A DNA stretch of 64,000 nt from Gillisia marina (GCF_000258765.1 NZ_AJLT01000006.1:1-64000); one strand, 5' to 3'; numbered from the stretch's first letter, positions 1-11,757 are shown. Notes: a model not told the origin generated them from the sequence alone. Translations and numbers: made by a program.

Positions 1-4
1 TTTT

Positions 5-39
5 GAAAGACCTTTACTGGAAAGTAAGGGTCTTTTTTT
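5..39 (+). terminator. Rho-independent terminator at the left edge
   Basis: An imperfect hairpin (AAGACC...GGTCTT arms with a short loop) is followed by a T run. It points rightward and probably ends a plus-strand gene lying left of the window. Confidence 0.7.
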
Positions 40-54
40 GTTTGTAGTAATCTT

Positions 55-88
55 TAAAACCCCCGGTGTCCAACGACGCCGGGGGTTT
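55..88. terminator. Bidirectional strong hairpin terminator
   Basis: AAAACCCCCGG and CCGGGGGTTTT form a GC-rich stem flanked by A and T runs on both sides, so it can stop transcription from either direction. It sits directly behind another terminator. Confidence 0.75.
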
Positions 89-163
89 TGTGTTTGTGGA
101 AGTTTCTATATGGAATCTACTTGAGAACAGGTATGTTGCCCTTGCTATACATAAAGTCTCAAT

Positions 164-245
164 GAGACCCGGCCAGGGATTGTAGCGAGCTACCGCGTAG
201 CGCGGAAAGCCCGGCACAAGGCGTAGCCGTAGTGGGACGCATAAA
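164..245. repeat. GC-rich structured intergenic element
   Basis: This stretch is much richer in G and C than its surroundings and holds short inverted repeats (GCTAC-CGC-GTAGC at about 190-202, and CCGGC near 169 against GCCCGG near 209). No plausible codon pattern is seen; the minus-strand reading frame that crosses it has no recognisable product. Similar GC-rich islands are familiar as intergenic repeats in Flavobacteriaceae, but no second copy lies in this window. The rest of 1-405 holds only terminators and the low-complexity repeat at 247-312. Confidence 0.4.
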
Positions 246-246
246 A

Positions 247-312
247 AGAAGTGAGAAGTGAGTATTGAGATGTGAGAAGTGAAAAGTTAAATGTGAAAAG
301 TGAGTAGTAAAA
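247..312. repeat. Degenerate GTGAGAAGTGAG-type short tandem repeat
   Basis: A purine-rich tract made of variants of GTGAGAAGTGA and GTGAAAAGT (GAAGTGAGAAGTGAG, GTGAGAAGTGAAAAG, GTGAAAAGTGAG). It is non-coding and lies between the GC-rich element and the end of the DUF6095 gene. Confidence 0.6.
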
Positions 313-405
313 TTTTAATAAATTGGAAATCTGTAATAAATCAAAGAAGGAGTTTCAGTCTATTAATTTTAAACCCTATACCGAGGCTTAAGTGCATTAG
401 TAAAA

Positions 406-627
406 TCAATCAAATAGCGCTTTCATAATGGTTTTGATCCCTAAAAACATTAAGATTATAGCACCGGAAAAAGCAAGGAGTCCAAATATTAATACAAAAA
501 TGTAATATGGATGTTCCTTATTATGAAATGCGGAATAAAGCACTACCGGTCCTAAAAGTATTAAAGGAAGTGCTCCTGCCAAATATTTTATTCCTTTTCC
601 TAGTAGTTCTCTATTGGTGTGCTTCAT
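406..627 (-). CDS. DUF6095 family small membrane protein
   Basis: A protein of 73 residues with two hydrophobic segments, roughly residues 15-35 and 42-65, separated by a short polar turn. The opening MKHTNRELLGKG and the closing GIKTIMKALF resemble the DUF6095 family of Flavobacteriia, whose function is unknown. I chose the ATG at 627, which fits the family N-terminus; a TTG at 642 would add five residues. It lies 23 bases downstream of the DUF4249 lipoprotein gene on the same strand and is probably the last gene of that transcript, though nothing ties it functionally to TonB transport. Confidence 0.7.
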   Translation of the reverse strand: MKHTNRELLGKGIKYLAGALPLILLGPVVLYSAFHNKEHPYYIFVLIFGLLAFSGAIILMFLGIKTIMKALFD

Positions 628-650
628 ATAAACTTTTATCAAATTTAATA

Positions 651-1460
651 TTAATCGACTTCATAAATTAGTGTATCCGACTGGGATAATCTAAAATATC
701 CAAACGCAAAATTTTCTGCATTTGTAGTGTTTATTATATTTCCACGAACGGTTGTTGGCTGGGTTTGGAATGGGCCGCCATTATTTTCTCCCGCCTGTGA
801 ACTTAATATATAAAGATATTCATAAAATCTTTCTGAAATTCCTTGAATTTGGAAATTTACCTGATCGCCGGTTTTTAAGTCTTCATCTGAAAAATAGGCA
901 AAAGTTCTATTTCCATTAGTAAATTCATCATTATAAATTTGAAGTGAAGAATCATCAAAAAAGAATTTGAAGAGATAAAAATTTTCCACTTCTGACGGAT
1001 CTGAATAATATGCTTTTAACTCTATATCATCTCCTCCAAATCCTCCATTTAAAGATTGTTCTACATTTTCCAAATCTACCACAGAAATCATCTTTTCACT
1101 AGCTGTATAAATTTCGTTGTTGTAATTAATTGATAGGGTGTATGTTTCATCTATTTCAGGTTTAAAATTATTATTCTCATAGACACCTGGTGCAACTTCA
1201 CTGAATTCATATACTTCTTCGATTGAGGAACTGACTATAACTAAGGCACCTTCTGCAGGTGGATTTTCAGAATTAAAAAACGACGCCGTAGTGCTTAAAA
1301 TTATTATTTGATTATTTCCTGATGTTTCTTTTTCCCATATGATGGATGCTTCCACAACTAATCGAGGTTCAGATTCTTGTAAATCTACTTCTACAACTTC
1401 TTCACAGGAGAATAAGAAGATAAGTATTGTGGATAGAAATAAATTTAGAAGTGTTCTCAT
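651..1460 (-). CDS. DUF4249 family lipoprotein, partner of TonB receptor
   Basis: A 269-residue predicted lipoprotein: an N-terminal hydrophobic stretch ends at Cys19 (LFLFSC-type lipobox followed by acidic residues), so it should be anchored in a membrane, most likely the outer one. The following EVDL...PRLVVEA opening and the beta-rich body with repeated Asn/Glu/Tyr segments match DUF4249, a family usually encoded directly after a TonB-dependent receptor with a carboxypeptidase-like N-terminal domain. Here it starts two bases after the receptor stop, so the two are co-transcribed. The substrate is unknown; a surface accessory role in uptake is inferred from context only. Confidence 0.85.
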   Translation of the reverse strand: MRTLLNLFLSTILIFLFSCEEVVEVDLQESEPRLVVEASIIWEKETSGNNQIIILSTTASFFNSENPPAEGALVIVSSSIEEVYEFSEVAPGVYENNNFKPEIDETYTLSINYNNEIYTASEKMISVVDLENVEQSLNGGFGGDDIELKAYYSDPSEVENFYLFKFFFDDSSLQIYNDEFTNGNRTFAYFSDEDLKTGDQVNFQIQGISERFYEYLYILSSQAGENNGGPFQTQPTTVRGNIINTTNAENFAFGYFRLSQSDTLIYEVD

Positions 1461-1462
1461 AA

Positions 1463-3830
1463 CTAAAATTTGAAGTTATAGGTTACGGATGGAATAATAC
1501 CAAAAAGTGACAATCTTACAGCTTCATTTTGTCCTGTATCTTCATTATTTCGGAAACTTAATGAAACCGCATTTTTCCTAGCATAGATATTATAAATCCC
1601 AAAATTCCATGAAGATTTGTACTTACGGTTTTTATTTTTGGCCGGGGTATAAGTTGCAGCTATATCTAACCTGTGATATGCAGGTAAACGTTCACTATTT
1701 CTAGGGGAATATACAGGAACAACCAAACCTTCAAAGCTATATTGCCCTGTTGGAAATGTTGTAGGCAACCCGGTTTGATAGATGAAATTCGAGCTTAATT
1801 GCCATTTCTTATCTACTTCATAACTAGTAGTTACTGAAATATCATGTGTTTTATCGTATGCCGTATTATACCAGTTTCCATTATTTATGCCTGTTTCTAA
1901 TGCTGTTCTTCCAGGTGTCTTTTGTTCAGACTTTGATAGGGTATAGGCTAACCATCCTGTAAATCGTCCTTTATTTTTCTTAAGTAATAATTCTAGACCA
2001 TACGCTCTGGCCTTTCCCGATAATATAACTTGTTCGATTGCATTATTGGCCACTAAATTTGCACCATCTATATAATTAATTCTGTTCCTTATATCTTTAT
2101 AAAAACTTTCTACCTCAATAGAATAACTATCATTCTTAAAATTTTGAAAATATCCAATGGCGATTTGATCTAATACCTGCGGATCTATATACTTACCGCT
2201 TGGTGACCAAATATCTAAGGGAGTAGGGGAACTTGTATTGGTGATGAGATGTAAGTTTTGTACCATTCTGTTATAGCTCAATTTCACAGATTGATTATTG
2301 TTAAAACTGTATGCTACAGCTGCGCGGGGTTCTAGAGCAAAAAAGTATTTTTCAACCTTCGATTTTGCAAGTGTTTTTGTGCCGATAGGTTCAGCTTTTT
2401 CGTAAATCTTAAAATCATTATTAAAAACTACTGCTTCATCATTTTCATATAAATTGAGCGCTGTTTGGCCTAGTCTAAAAAAGTTACTAAAGCGCAAACC
2501 GTATTCAGTAGATAGTTTTTCACTTAACCGATGTTTAACAGCTATATATAACGCACTTTCAAACGCATATTTTTTTGTGAGATTGAAATCTATAATCCCT
2601 GAAGTTGGAGTGCTCGGTTCAATTTCCCCCGGATTAAATTCGTAATAGGTATTTTGAATTCCATAATCTAAACTGAAATCATCATTTATATAATGATTAA
2701 AATCATATTTAAGATTGAAGTTCTTGATACCGCTATTCCAATTAAATTCTACAAAATCTAACGTAAGCCCATAATAATAATCACTATAAATCACTGATAG
2801 GTTTGTGAAGATGTTATCTGAAAGGATATGATTCCACCTCAAGTTAAAAACGGCGTTTCCATATGTGTTTTTAAAACTCTCATTAATATTAAACACATCT
2901 CTTCCAAAATAGCCTGAAAATAAGATGGTATTACTATCATCTACTCGATAGCTTAATTTCGTATTTAGATCATAAAAATATGCTGAATTCTGATTGTCGG
3001 TAAGTTTTAAAAATAAATGGGCATAAGAACTTCTTCCCCCAATTAAAAAGGAGCTTTTATCTTTAACTATTGGACCTTCGGCCAAAATCCTACTTGATAT
3101 AATCCCTATTCCACCATTTGCTTTAAATTCTTTACTATTTCCATCTTTTTGAAAAATCTCTAGAACAGAGGAAACTCTGCCACCATATTTGGCTGGAATA
3201 CCACCTTTATATAATTTTAAATTCTTGATTGCATCTGGGTTAAAAACAGAAAACAAACCGAATAAATGAGAAGAGTTGTAAATGGTTGCTTCATCTAATA
3301 AAATTAAATTCTGACCTACTGCTCCGCCGCGTACATTGAATCCTGAAGATCCTTCACCGGTATTAGATACTCCTGGCAACAATAAAAGAGATTTAACCAC
3401 ATCTACCTCTCCGAAAACCACCGGTAATTTTTGAATAGTGTTAATGTCCAATTTATTAACACTCATCTCCGCACTCCTAATATTGAGCTTTTCTGAATCC
3501 TCTGTAATAATAACTTCCTCTAAGGTTTCTGAAGTTTCGATTAATGAGAAATTATAAGTGCCATTCTTTGTAATATCTAATACAACTTCCTCGGTTTTAT
3601 AACCTAGGTAAGTTATCGTGAATGTATGAGTGCCTCTTGGAAGTTTTATGGAGTAAAAGCCATATTCGTTAGTAACAACACCCGCATTTAAATTAGCCAC
3701 CAAAATGTTAACTCCGTAAAGAGTTTCGTTACTGGATGCATCTTTAATAACACCATTGATGGTGTAAGTATCTTGAGCTTGAATGATTATAAACGAAAAC
3801 AAAAAAAAATGTAGAAATTAACTTTTTCAA
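1463..3830 (-). CDS. TonB-dependent receptor (frame break in signal peptide)
   Basis: Outer-membrane beta-barrel receptor for energy-dependent uptake. After the signal peptide come a carboxypeptidase-D regulatory-like domain (about residues 15-90, GVIKDASSNETLYGVNI), a plug domain (VVKSLLLLPGV, NVRGG) and a barrel ending in an aromatic F, as outer-membrane proteins do. The intact frame begins only at a TTG at 3802 with a stub signal peptide. Upstream, in the next frame, TTG at 3830 begins KKLISTFF; removing one T from the T9 run (A9 on the plus strand, 3801-3809) joins it to LFSFIIIQAQ and gives a normal signal peptide with cleavage after AQA/Q-like residues. Repaired length is 788 residues. 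The ligand is unknown; the DUF4249 partner follows two bases later. Confidence 0.85.
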
Positions 3831-3940
3831 TTTTTTATTGTAAATATAGGTTTTGTAAGATTATTTTTTGGGAATGGGGTTTGTTCTTAAGAAAGATTTT
3901 CAACCTGTTTAACTATAAGAGAACTGGTATATAATCAAAT

Positions 3941-3973
3941 AAAAAGCCCTGAACGGTAGGAACAGGGCTTTTT
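3941..3973 (-). terminator. Terminator of icd
   Basis: AAAAAGCCCTG...CAGGGCTTTTT inverted repeat with A and T runs, 22 bases beyond the icd stop codon. It ends the minus-strand icd transcript and separates it from the TonB receptor promoter region. Confidence 0.85.
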
Positions 3974-3994
3974 AAATATATGTTGTTCTTTGTT

Positions 3995-6220
<2,226 letters not shown>

Positions 6221-6404
6221 TTATTTCTTCTCAATCTGCATTTAGAAAAATTAAATCTCCAAAGGCTTATCGATTGGTTATTAAATTTTAAAATTGAATT
6301 ATTTGGATGTGAAATCCAACGTGTCGCGAAGATAGGGTTTTTAGCTATTTTATCATAGAGGCTAAACTCGTAATCCCAGGGTTTTATATAAATTTTAGCA
6401 TTAA

Positions 6405-6545
6405 AAAAGCCATTTCAACATACCTTGTATATTGAAATGGCTCCTGACGAAGTAACGCTTTACCGCTGGATCATCTAAGATCGTTCATAAGTCAATTACC
6501 ACACTTACTTCGTGCGTTACTCCACATGATACAATTTACTCACAA
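6405..6545 (-). ncRNA. Candidate structured small RNA with terminator
   Basis: A perfect 11-base-pair hairpin (6408-6418 with 6432-6442) followed on the minus strand by a T6 run is a textbook terminator, yet no open frame lies upstream of it before the separate terminator of the protease gene at 6843-6876. Upstream of the hairpin, plus-strand segments 6447-6458 (ACGAAGTAACGC) and 6505-6521 (TTACTTCGT then GCGTTACT) pair with each other in two overlapping, mutually exclusive ways (8 and 9 perfect pairs). This suggests a non-coding RNA. Flavobacterial 6S-like (6S-Flavo) or flavo-1 RNAs are possible identities but I cannot confirm either. The remaining parts of 6212-6891 show nothing else recognisable. 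Confidence 0.4.
6408..6442 (-). terminator. Orphan terminator of the candidate small RNA
   Basis: AGCCATTTCAA and TTGAAATGGCT arms, 13-base loop, and an A6 run at 6402-6408 on the plus strand that becomes a U tract in a minus-strand transcript. It is not adjacent to any protein gene end. Confidence 0.75.
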
Positions 6546-6842
6546 ACGCGCTTAAATTATATCAAAGATGTTCAAATCTTTCAAACTACTTTTGCTTAGC
6601 AAAATATGCGTTATATAGAAGATAAGAACCTATGTAAAGAAATTACTTTACAGTACTTCTTGAAATGGAGAAATCCTTTTGTCATTCTTCCATATTTTTT
6701 AAAAGTACTTTTAAATTTACGACAGAAACCATAAATTATCAAGTAATTTAACTAATTAGTTTTCAACAGGTTATAATCATGGGTTATTAACTTTTGTTAA
6801 TTATATTCGTGTGTTTTTTAAATTTTTTTGGAAATTTCGAGC

Positions 6843-6876
6843 AATAAAAAAGCCCCGACTAAGGGGCTTTTTATTT
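6843..6876. terminator. Terminator of the subtilase gene
   Basis: AAAAAGCCCC-GACTAA-GGGGCTTTTT inverted repeat, 16 bases past the stop codon of the minus-strand protease gene; flanking A and T runs would allow action in both directions. Confidence 0.85.
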
Positions 6877-6891
6877 TCTTTTAAATATAAA

Positions 6892-8316
6892 TTAATCTGT
6901 AACTGCTCTAAATGCATTTACTCTTCCTTTACCAAAGAAAAGGCTTTGTCCGTTTCCACCTACTTTATCTGCAGTATTTATCATTTGTTTTGCAACATCA
7001 TGAGGACTCATTTGTCCACCATTTTTAGCAATGATCAAAGCAGCTACGCCAGATGCATGTGGTGCAGCCATACTTGTTCCAGCAAAATAGTTAAATGCGT
7101 CCACACCACTAGCAACACTAAATACCATATCCAAAGCGGATACATCACCATCACCACCAGGGGCTGCAAGATCAACTAAAGATCTTCCATAAGTTGTATA
7201 ACTTGCAGGAATATCAAAATTTGTATCTGGATTAGCGAATGGATGCCATCCTTCTGGAGCAGTTGCTGAAATTGTAATAACATTATTTAAGCTTCCAGGC
7301 AATTTAGTATCAGCTCCATTACCGTCATAATTTACCCCATCGTTTCCTGCAGATGCAATTATTGTTACCCCATTATTAAAAGCATAATCAATTGCTCTCT
7401 GTTGTGCTTTAATAATCTCTTGAATAAATTTAGCCGGTATTTTAAACGGGTTACCATCAGCATCGGTTAATTTTCCATTTTTGCTTAACGTAGCACCAAG
7501 GCTCATATTAACAACATCGGCATTGTTGTTACCTGCATACACTACACCTGCGTTTATAGAGCTAAAGGCACCACTACCGGTGAACTCAGATAAAACTTTT
7601 ACAGCAACAAGTTCTGCTTCGTAAGCAACTCCTATTACACCAAAATTATTTTTATTAGCATTTATAGTTCCAGCAACGTGGGTACCATGATTAGTAAATC
7701 TTCCAGGTCTTGTGTAATAAGTTTCACCTGGTACAAATGAAGCTGAAAGATCTTTATTAAGGGTTTGAGAAAATTCAACATTATCCCTGTCTATACCCGA
7801 GTCAAGAACAAACACACTTGCTCCTTTACCAGTATAACCCGCACTCCAGGCCTCTGGAGCATCTATTGCATCCATACCCCATAGACGAATATATGAAGGT
7901 TCAGAATCACCCGCACTTGGGCTTAAAGCTTCTGCTGAAACATCCATGCTTGTAGGCTCATTTTCTGTAGATGGAATCCATTGGATTTCGTAATCTGGAA
8001 CAACAGATTGAATTTCGGATCCTTTCATTGCTTTTTGCATAAAATCTGAATCATTGGAATGAACAATTGCAATTCCAATTTCAGGAATAGTACTTAATAT
8101 ATTTCCTCCAGAGGCCTTTAGAAAATCTTCAGCACTTTTAGTTAATTCAGTACTTTTAGTAATTACCATATAATTTTTAAATACTGGCTCTTGAAGGTCA
8201 ATATTTACTACATCTGAAGAATTCTCTGTAACTTCATCTTTTTCACAAGATGTAAATACAAATGCCGTGCAGCATACCAATAAAAATGTTTTTAATAAAT
8301 GTGATGTGCTTTTCAT
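6892..8316 (-). CDS. Secreted S8 family serine protease (subtilase), lipoprotein
   Basis: A 474-residue subtilisin-like peptidase. The catalytic triad is visible: Asp172 in VLDSGID, His213 in NHGTHVAGT and Ser415 in GTSMAAPHASG; the oxyanion Asn lies in IIASAGNDG. The N-terminus carries a hydrophobic stretch ending at Cys24 (TSC followed by EKDE), so a lipoprotein is likely. Residues 45-115 look like an inhibitor I9-type propeptide, which would fold the enzyme and then be removed. It probably degrades extracellular or surface protein. It is monocistronic, with a terminator behind it and a TATATTCG element (minus strand, 8348-8355) near-matching the -7 promoter consensus in front. Confidence 0.93.
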   Translation of the reverse strand: MKSTSHLLKTFLLVCCTAFVFTSCEKDEVTENSSDVVNIDLQEPVFKNYMVITKSTELTKSAEDFLKASGGNILSTIPEIGIAIVHSNDSDFMQKAMKGSEIQSVVPDYEIQWIPSTENEPTSMDVSAEALSPSAGDSEPSYIRLWGMDAIDAPEAWSAGYTGKGASVFVLDSGIDRDNVEFSQTLNKDLSASFVPGETYYTRPGRFTNHGTHVAGTINANKNNFGVIGVAYEAELVAVKVLSEFTGSGAFSSINAGVVYAGNNNADVVNMSLGATLSKNGKLTDADGNPFKIPAKFIQEIIKAQQRAIDYAFNNGVTIIASAGNDGVNYDGNGADTKLPGSLNNVITISATAPEGWHPFANPDTNFDIPASYTTYGRSLVDLAAPGGDGDVSALDMVFSVASGVDAFNYFAGTSMAAPHASGVAALIIAKNGGQMSPHDVAKQMINTADKVGGNGQSLFFGKGRVNAFRAVTD

Positions 8317-8470
8317 GTTTATTTTTAGTTATTATTAATAAGTAGCTCGAATATAGATAAATAAGTATGTATAAAACGTAATTTTTTTTAGTCTAAATCA
8401 GTTTTTCGATTAACTGCTGAATTTTAAACATGAAATGTCAAGTTTTGTAGGTGTTTTTTAATTAGGATAT

Positions 8471-8499
8471 AAAAAAAAGCCCCAATTAAGGGGCTTTTT
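8471..8499. terminator. Terminator of rplS
   Basis: AAAAGCCCC-AATTAA-GGGGCTTTTT hairpin with flanking A8 and T5 runs, 23 bases beyond the rplS stop codon on the minus strand. Confidence 0.85.
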
Positions 8500-8521
8500 A
8501 ATTTCTTCAGAAGAAAGATTG

Positions 8522-8875
8522 TTATTTTCTTCTAAGTTCTTTAATACGGGCTTTTTTACCAGTAAGACCTCTAAAGTAATAAATACGAGCTCTTCTTACA
8601 GCACCACGCTTATTAACTTCGATTTTTTGTAATGCAGGCAAGTTTACCGGGAAGATACGTTCTACCCCAACAGTACCACTCATCTTTCTGATGGTAAAAG
8701 TTTTTGAAGAACCAGTTCCTTTAACTTGAATAACTACACCTCTAAAAAACTGAGTACGAGTTTTAGCACCTTCCTTAATTTCATAGTACACAGTAATAGT
8801 GTCACCTGCTGAATATTCAGGAAATTCTTTCCTTGTAACGAATTCGTCTTGAACGAATTTAATTAGGGATTCCAT
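8522..8875 (-). CDS. rplS: 50S ribosomal protein L19
   Basis: A 117-residue basic protein of the large ribosomal subunit, located at the interface with the small subunit. The motifs FRGVVIQVKGTG, FTIRKMS and GVERIFPVN, then the basic C-terminal KRGAVRRARIYYFRGLTGKKARIKE (given in part), are family hallmarks, and the length is usual. It lies 113 bases downstream of trmD on the same strand, the classical trmD-rplS order, and is followed by a terminator. Confidence 0.98.
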   Translation of the reverse strand: MESLIKFVQDEFVTRKEFPEYSAGDTITVYYEIKEGAKTRTQFFRGVVIQVKGTGSSKTFTIRKMSGTVGVERIFPVNLPALQKIEVNKRGAVRRARIYYFRGLTGKKARIKELRRK

Positions 8876-8988
8876 ATCTAATATTTTTAATATAGTCTAA
8901 ATCAACATTCACGGATCTCGCCAGAGGTTAATATAGAAACGAGTGCAAAATTAAATAATTTAAAACTATAAACAAGAGAAAACTTAAT

Positions 8989-9669
8989 TTAATCTTCTCC
9001 TAAAAGATCGGGACGTAATTTTTTAGTTCTTTCGTACGACTGATCCTCTCTCCAAGATTCAATTTTAGGGAAATTTCCCGAAGTTAAAACCTCCGGAACT
9101 TTCCAACCTTTATAATTTGCTGGTCTCGTATAGACCGGTGGTGCTAAGAGATCATCCTGAAAAGAATCTGTAAGTGCTGAAGTTTCATTTCCTAATACCC
9201 CTGGAATTAATCTTATAACAGCATCGCATACAATTGCGGCAGCTAATTCTCCTCCAGATAATACATAATCGCCAATAGAGATCTCTTTGGTTATAAAATG
9301 ATCCCGAACTCGTTGATCTACTCCCTTATAATGCCCGCAAAGAATGATGATATTTTCCTTTAATGAGATTGTATTAGCAGTTTTTTGATCGAAACGCTCT
9401 CCATCCGGGGTCATATAGATAATATCATCATAATCCCGTTGAGATCTTAGATCTGTAATGCATTTATCTATTGGCTCTATCATCATAACCATTCCTGCAC
9501 CACCACCAAATTGATAGTCGTCTATTTGCTTATAATTATCGGTAACGTAATCTCGAAGATTGTGTAAATGTACCTCTACAAGCCCTTTTTCAATCGCTCT
9601 TTTTAGAATGGAAACTTCAAACGGACTGGTAAGAATATCGGGTACAACTGTTATTATATCTATGCGCAT
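8989..9669 (-). CDS. trmD: tRNA (guanosine(37)-N1)-methyltransferase
   Basis: A 226-residue SPOUT-class enzyme that methylates G37 next to the anticodon using S-adenosylmethionine, preventing +1 frameshifts. The opening [11 protein letters not shown], the [12 protein letters not shown] segment and the knotted SAM site ([13 protein letters not shown], then [14 protein letters not shown]) are all present, as is the flexible lid and C-terminal [18 protein letters not shown]. It stands between the coiled-coil membrane protein gene and rplS, all on the minus strand. Confidence 0.98.
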   Translation of the reverse strand: MRIDIITVVPDILTSPFEVSILKRAIEKGLVEVHLHNLRDYVTDNYKQIDDYQFGGGAGMVMMIEPIDKCITDLRSQRDYDDIIYMTPDGERFDQKTANTISLKENIIILCGHYKGVDQRVRDHFITKEISIGDYVLSGGELAAAIVCDAVIRLIPGVLGNETSALTDSFQDDLLAPPVYTRPANYKGWKVPEVLTSGNFPKIESWREDQSYERTKKLRPDLLGED

Positions 9670-9736
9670 TCTAATTTATTTTACTCCTGCAAAGATGCGA
9701 AATATGTATAAGCTATAGCTTGTGGGGAAACCTTAT

Positions 9737-10322
9737 TTACCGATCACTAGCTTTATTTCTTTCGTCTTGCAATAATCTACCAAGTCTTTGCTCTTTTAGC
9801 AATGCCTTAGCTTTAAAAGCTTCAAATTCCTTTTCTGTTTCTGTAAGATTACGCCTTGCCTCAGAAGTTTGTACATGGCCTTTCTTATATTGGAAAATAA
9901 AGAAAAGCAACAATAAAATTAAGACAGCTACAATTCCCCACATAAGTGCCATATATGTTCCTTTACTAAAAGGCATACCTAAAAAGGTGATAGCATCTTT
10001 TTCTGCGGTTACTTCTTTTAAATTATTCTGTGTACTTTCAAGATCTTTTTTTTAATTGTGTAATCTCTTTTTGCTGCTGATCTATGGTGTTTTTTTGAGT
10101 GACTATTTCATTGTTTAAATTTGAAATAAAACTTGCCGTATTCTGTTTCAGCTTAATTAGATCGCTGTAGTCTACTACTTTGTAGCCCTGATAGTCATTC
10201 GAATTTTCAATAATACTGTTAAATTCATCTTCGACAGGATTTTCGCTTTCTTTTATTTCTTGAGCAGTCGCCGAAAATGTAAAAAAGAGGATTGATAACC
10301 CTAGTAATAATAATTTATTCAT
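9737..10322 (-). CDS. trmD-linked coiled-coil membrane protein (frame break)
   Basis: Two overlapping frames form one gene. The first part (10322-10038) has a signal peptide (MNKLLLLGLSILFFTFSATAQ) and a coiled coil ending ITQLKKRS. The second part (to 9737) has a transmembrane helix (MALMWGIVAVLILLLLFFIF, part of it) and a charged tail with ETEKEFEAFKAKAL and a final RLLQDE. Deleting one base from the T8 run at 10046-10053 (A8 in the coding strand) reads through LKKDLESTQNNLKE...ITFLGMPFSKG and gives 194 residues, the layout of a flavobacterial protein regularly found beside trmD. Databases often mislabel it as a guanine-N1 methyltransferase; it has no methyltransferase motif. Function unknown. 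Confidence 0.8.
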
Positions 10323-10464
10323 TGTAATGTTTTTTGGTTTGGTATTCCTAACAACGTACCTAAAAAATAGTTATTGCTAAAATTTTCAATTAATGCGATT
10401 TTAATGGTTTTCATTTAAAGAATCGCTATATTTTAAATTGGAATTTTTCTTTTAAGCCGGCTAT

Positions 10465-11649
10465 TTAATTGTCATCATTTTTTCGTTCTTCTATTCGTTC
10501 AGCTCTTTTCTCCTGTCTTAATTCTTTTTTCTCTTCTTTGGATAATTCCTTTTCTTTAAAAGCATCTTTAAATTCAATATCGTCGTCTACTTCTCCGGAA
10601 AATGCATTGATCCAGGCATTTTCAAATATATTAAATACTGTTGGCCATACTCCAGCTTCTACGTTATTTAAGTCGCCTTCTAATGGAACTTTTGTTGCTA
10701 GAGTATCTGTACTTTGATTTTTTAAAAGAAACTTGAAAAAGCCAACAAAGCCTTCCCATAACACCCCTAAAAACCCATCTTCCTTGCCTATTAGTTTTGT
10801 ATCTGTAAGTAAGGGTTTTAGATAACCTTTCATATAACCATCGGCAATTGCAACTTCACTATACAGCCCAAAAGTTCCACTTTCAAAGTCTATTCCCGCA
10901 TAAGGTCTCGTAAAATTATTTAGCGCTGTAACATCTCCATCTTCAATAGAAAGGCTTAAATCCATGTCCGGAATTTCTTTTACAAGATTTACTTTCCCGT
11001 CCAGTTTCATACTTCCTTGTCCAACGGTAACTCCAGTCGCAGTAATAGAAGAGGGGAGTGTTCTATCGGCTCCAACTACATTCCTTAAATTATCGGCAAC
11101 CAACTCTATATTATTTATGTGGAGATCTATATTGGGATCCTTTTGAAGTTCTACGAATGCCACTTTGGCGTTGTGAGCTTCAAAATGGTTAATGTCTATC
11201 GGGACAAGATCTGTTAGTACTTTTGTCCAATCATCTATATCTGCAGAGCCACCTTCTTCTTCAGGAATTTCTTCATCTTGATCTTCAAAAATATAGATAA
11301 CCTCTGGTCTATACATAATAATTTCACTTACAATCTTTCCTTTGAGGAGTGATTTCCATTCAATAGAAATATCATTAGATGGGAAATTAAGAAATGGAAC
11401 TTGGGTATCTGCATTTACTTTATTTAAATACATTCCCTTTATCTCATAAGCTCCTCGATAAAGCGAAACATCTATATCTTCTACCTGCCCATAATATCCG
11501 GGAATTTCTGCTAAAACTTCATTTACATGGTCTTTTAACCAATATGGCAGATAAATTCTTGCAGCAATTAATAAAACCAAAATTACTAATGGAGCGGTAT
11601 ATCGCTTCTTTTTATATGCCTTCCTTTTTTTCTTTTTTTCTGAAGTCAT
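10465..11649 (-). CDS. DUF748 domain-containing protein
   Basis: A 394-residue protein with a very basic N-terminus (KKKKRKAYKKKR), one transmembrane helix at about 18-38 (APLVILVLLIAARIYLPYWL, in part), a long periplasmic beta-rich region typical of DUF748/AsmA-like proteins, an acidic patch near residues 123-135 and a highly charged C-terminal tail after about 350. AsmA-like proteins are long beta structures linked to envelope lipid handling; no specific role can be assigned here. The gene is isolated on the minus strand between the trmD cluster and gap. A TAATTTG sequence (minus strand, about 11669-11675) may be part of its promoter. Confidence 0.8.
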   Translation of the reverse strand: MTSEKKKKRKAYKKKRYTAPLVILVLLIAARIYLPYWLKDHVNEVLAEIPGYYGQVEDIDVSLYRGAYEIKGMYLNKVNADTQVPFLNFPSNDISIEWKSLLKGKIVSEIIMYRPEVIYIFEDQDEEIPEEEGGSADIDDWTKVLTDLVPIDINHFEAHNAKVAFVELQKDPNIDLHINNIELVADNLRNVVGADRTLPSSITATGVTVGQGSMKLDGKVNLVKEIPDMDLSLSIEDGDVTALNNFTRPYAGIDFESGTFGLYSEVAIADGYMKGYLKPLLTDTKLIGKEDGFLGVLWEGFVGFFKFLLKNQSTDTLATKVPLEGDLNNVEAGVWPTVFNIFENAWINAFSGEVDDDIEFKDAFKEKELSKEEKKELRQEKRAERIEERKNDDN

Positions 11650-11757
11650 TGGTTTGCTATTGAATATGCAAATTACTTAAAATAATTAGCCCTTAAAAGC
11701 CAAGCATTTTAAGAGTTGGATTTAACTGATTTAAAGAAACAACTAAGGAGTCTAAAT

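Noticed and set aside
14-217. Minus-strand frame of 67 residues at the left edge
   Set aside because: It crosses a terminator hairpin and the GC-rich element, has no family resemblance and no promoter; treated as a chance frame.
6811-7179. Plus-strand frame of 122 residues over the protease 3' end
   Set aside because: Antisense to a strongly conserved catalytic domain; Cys/Ser-rich composition typical of a shadow frame.
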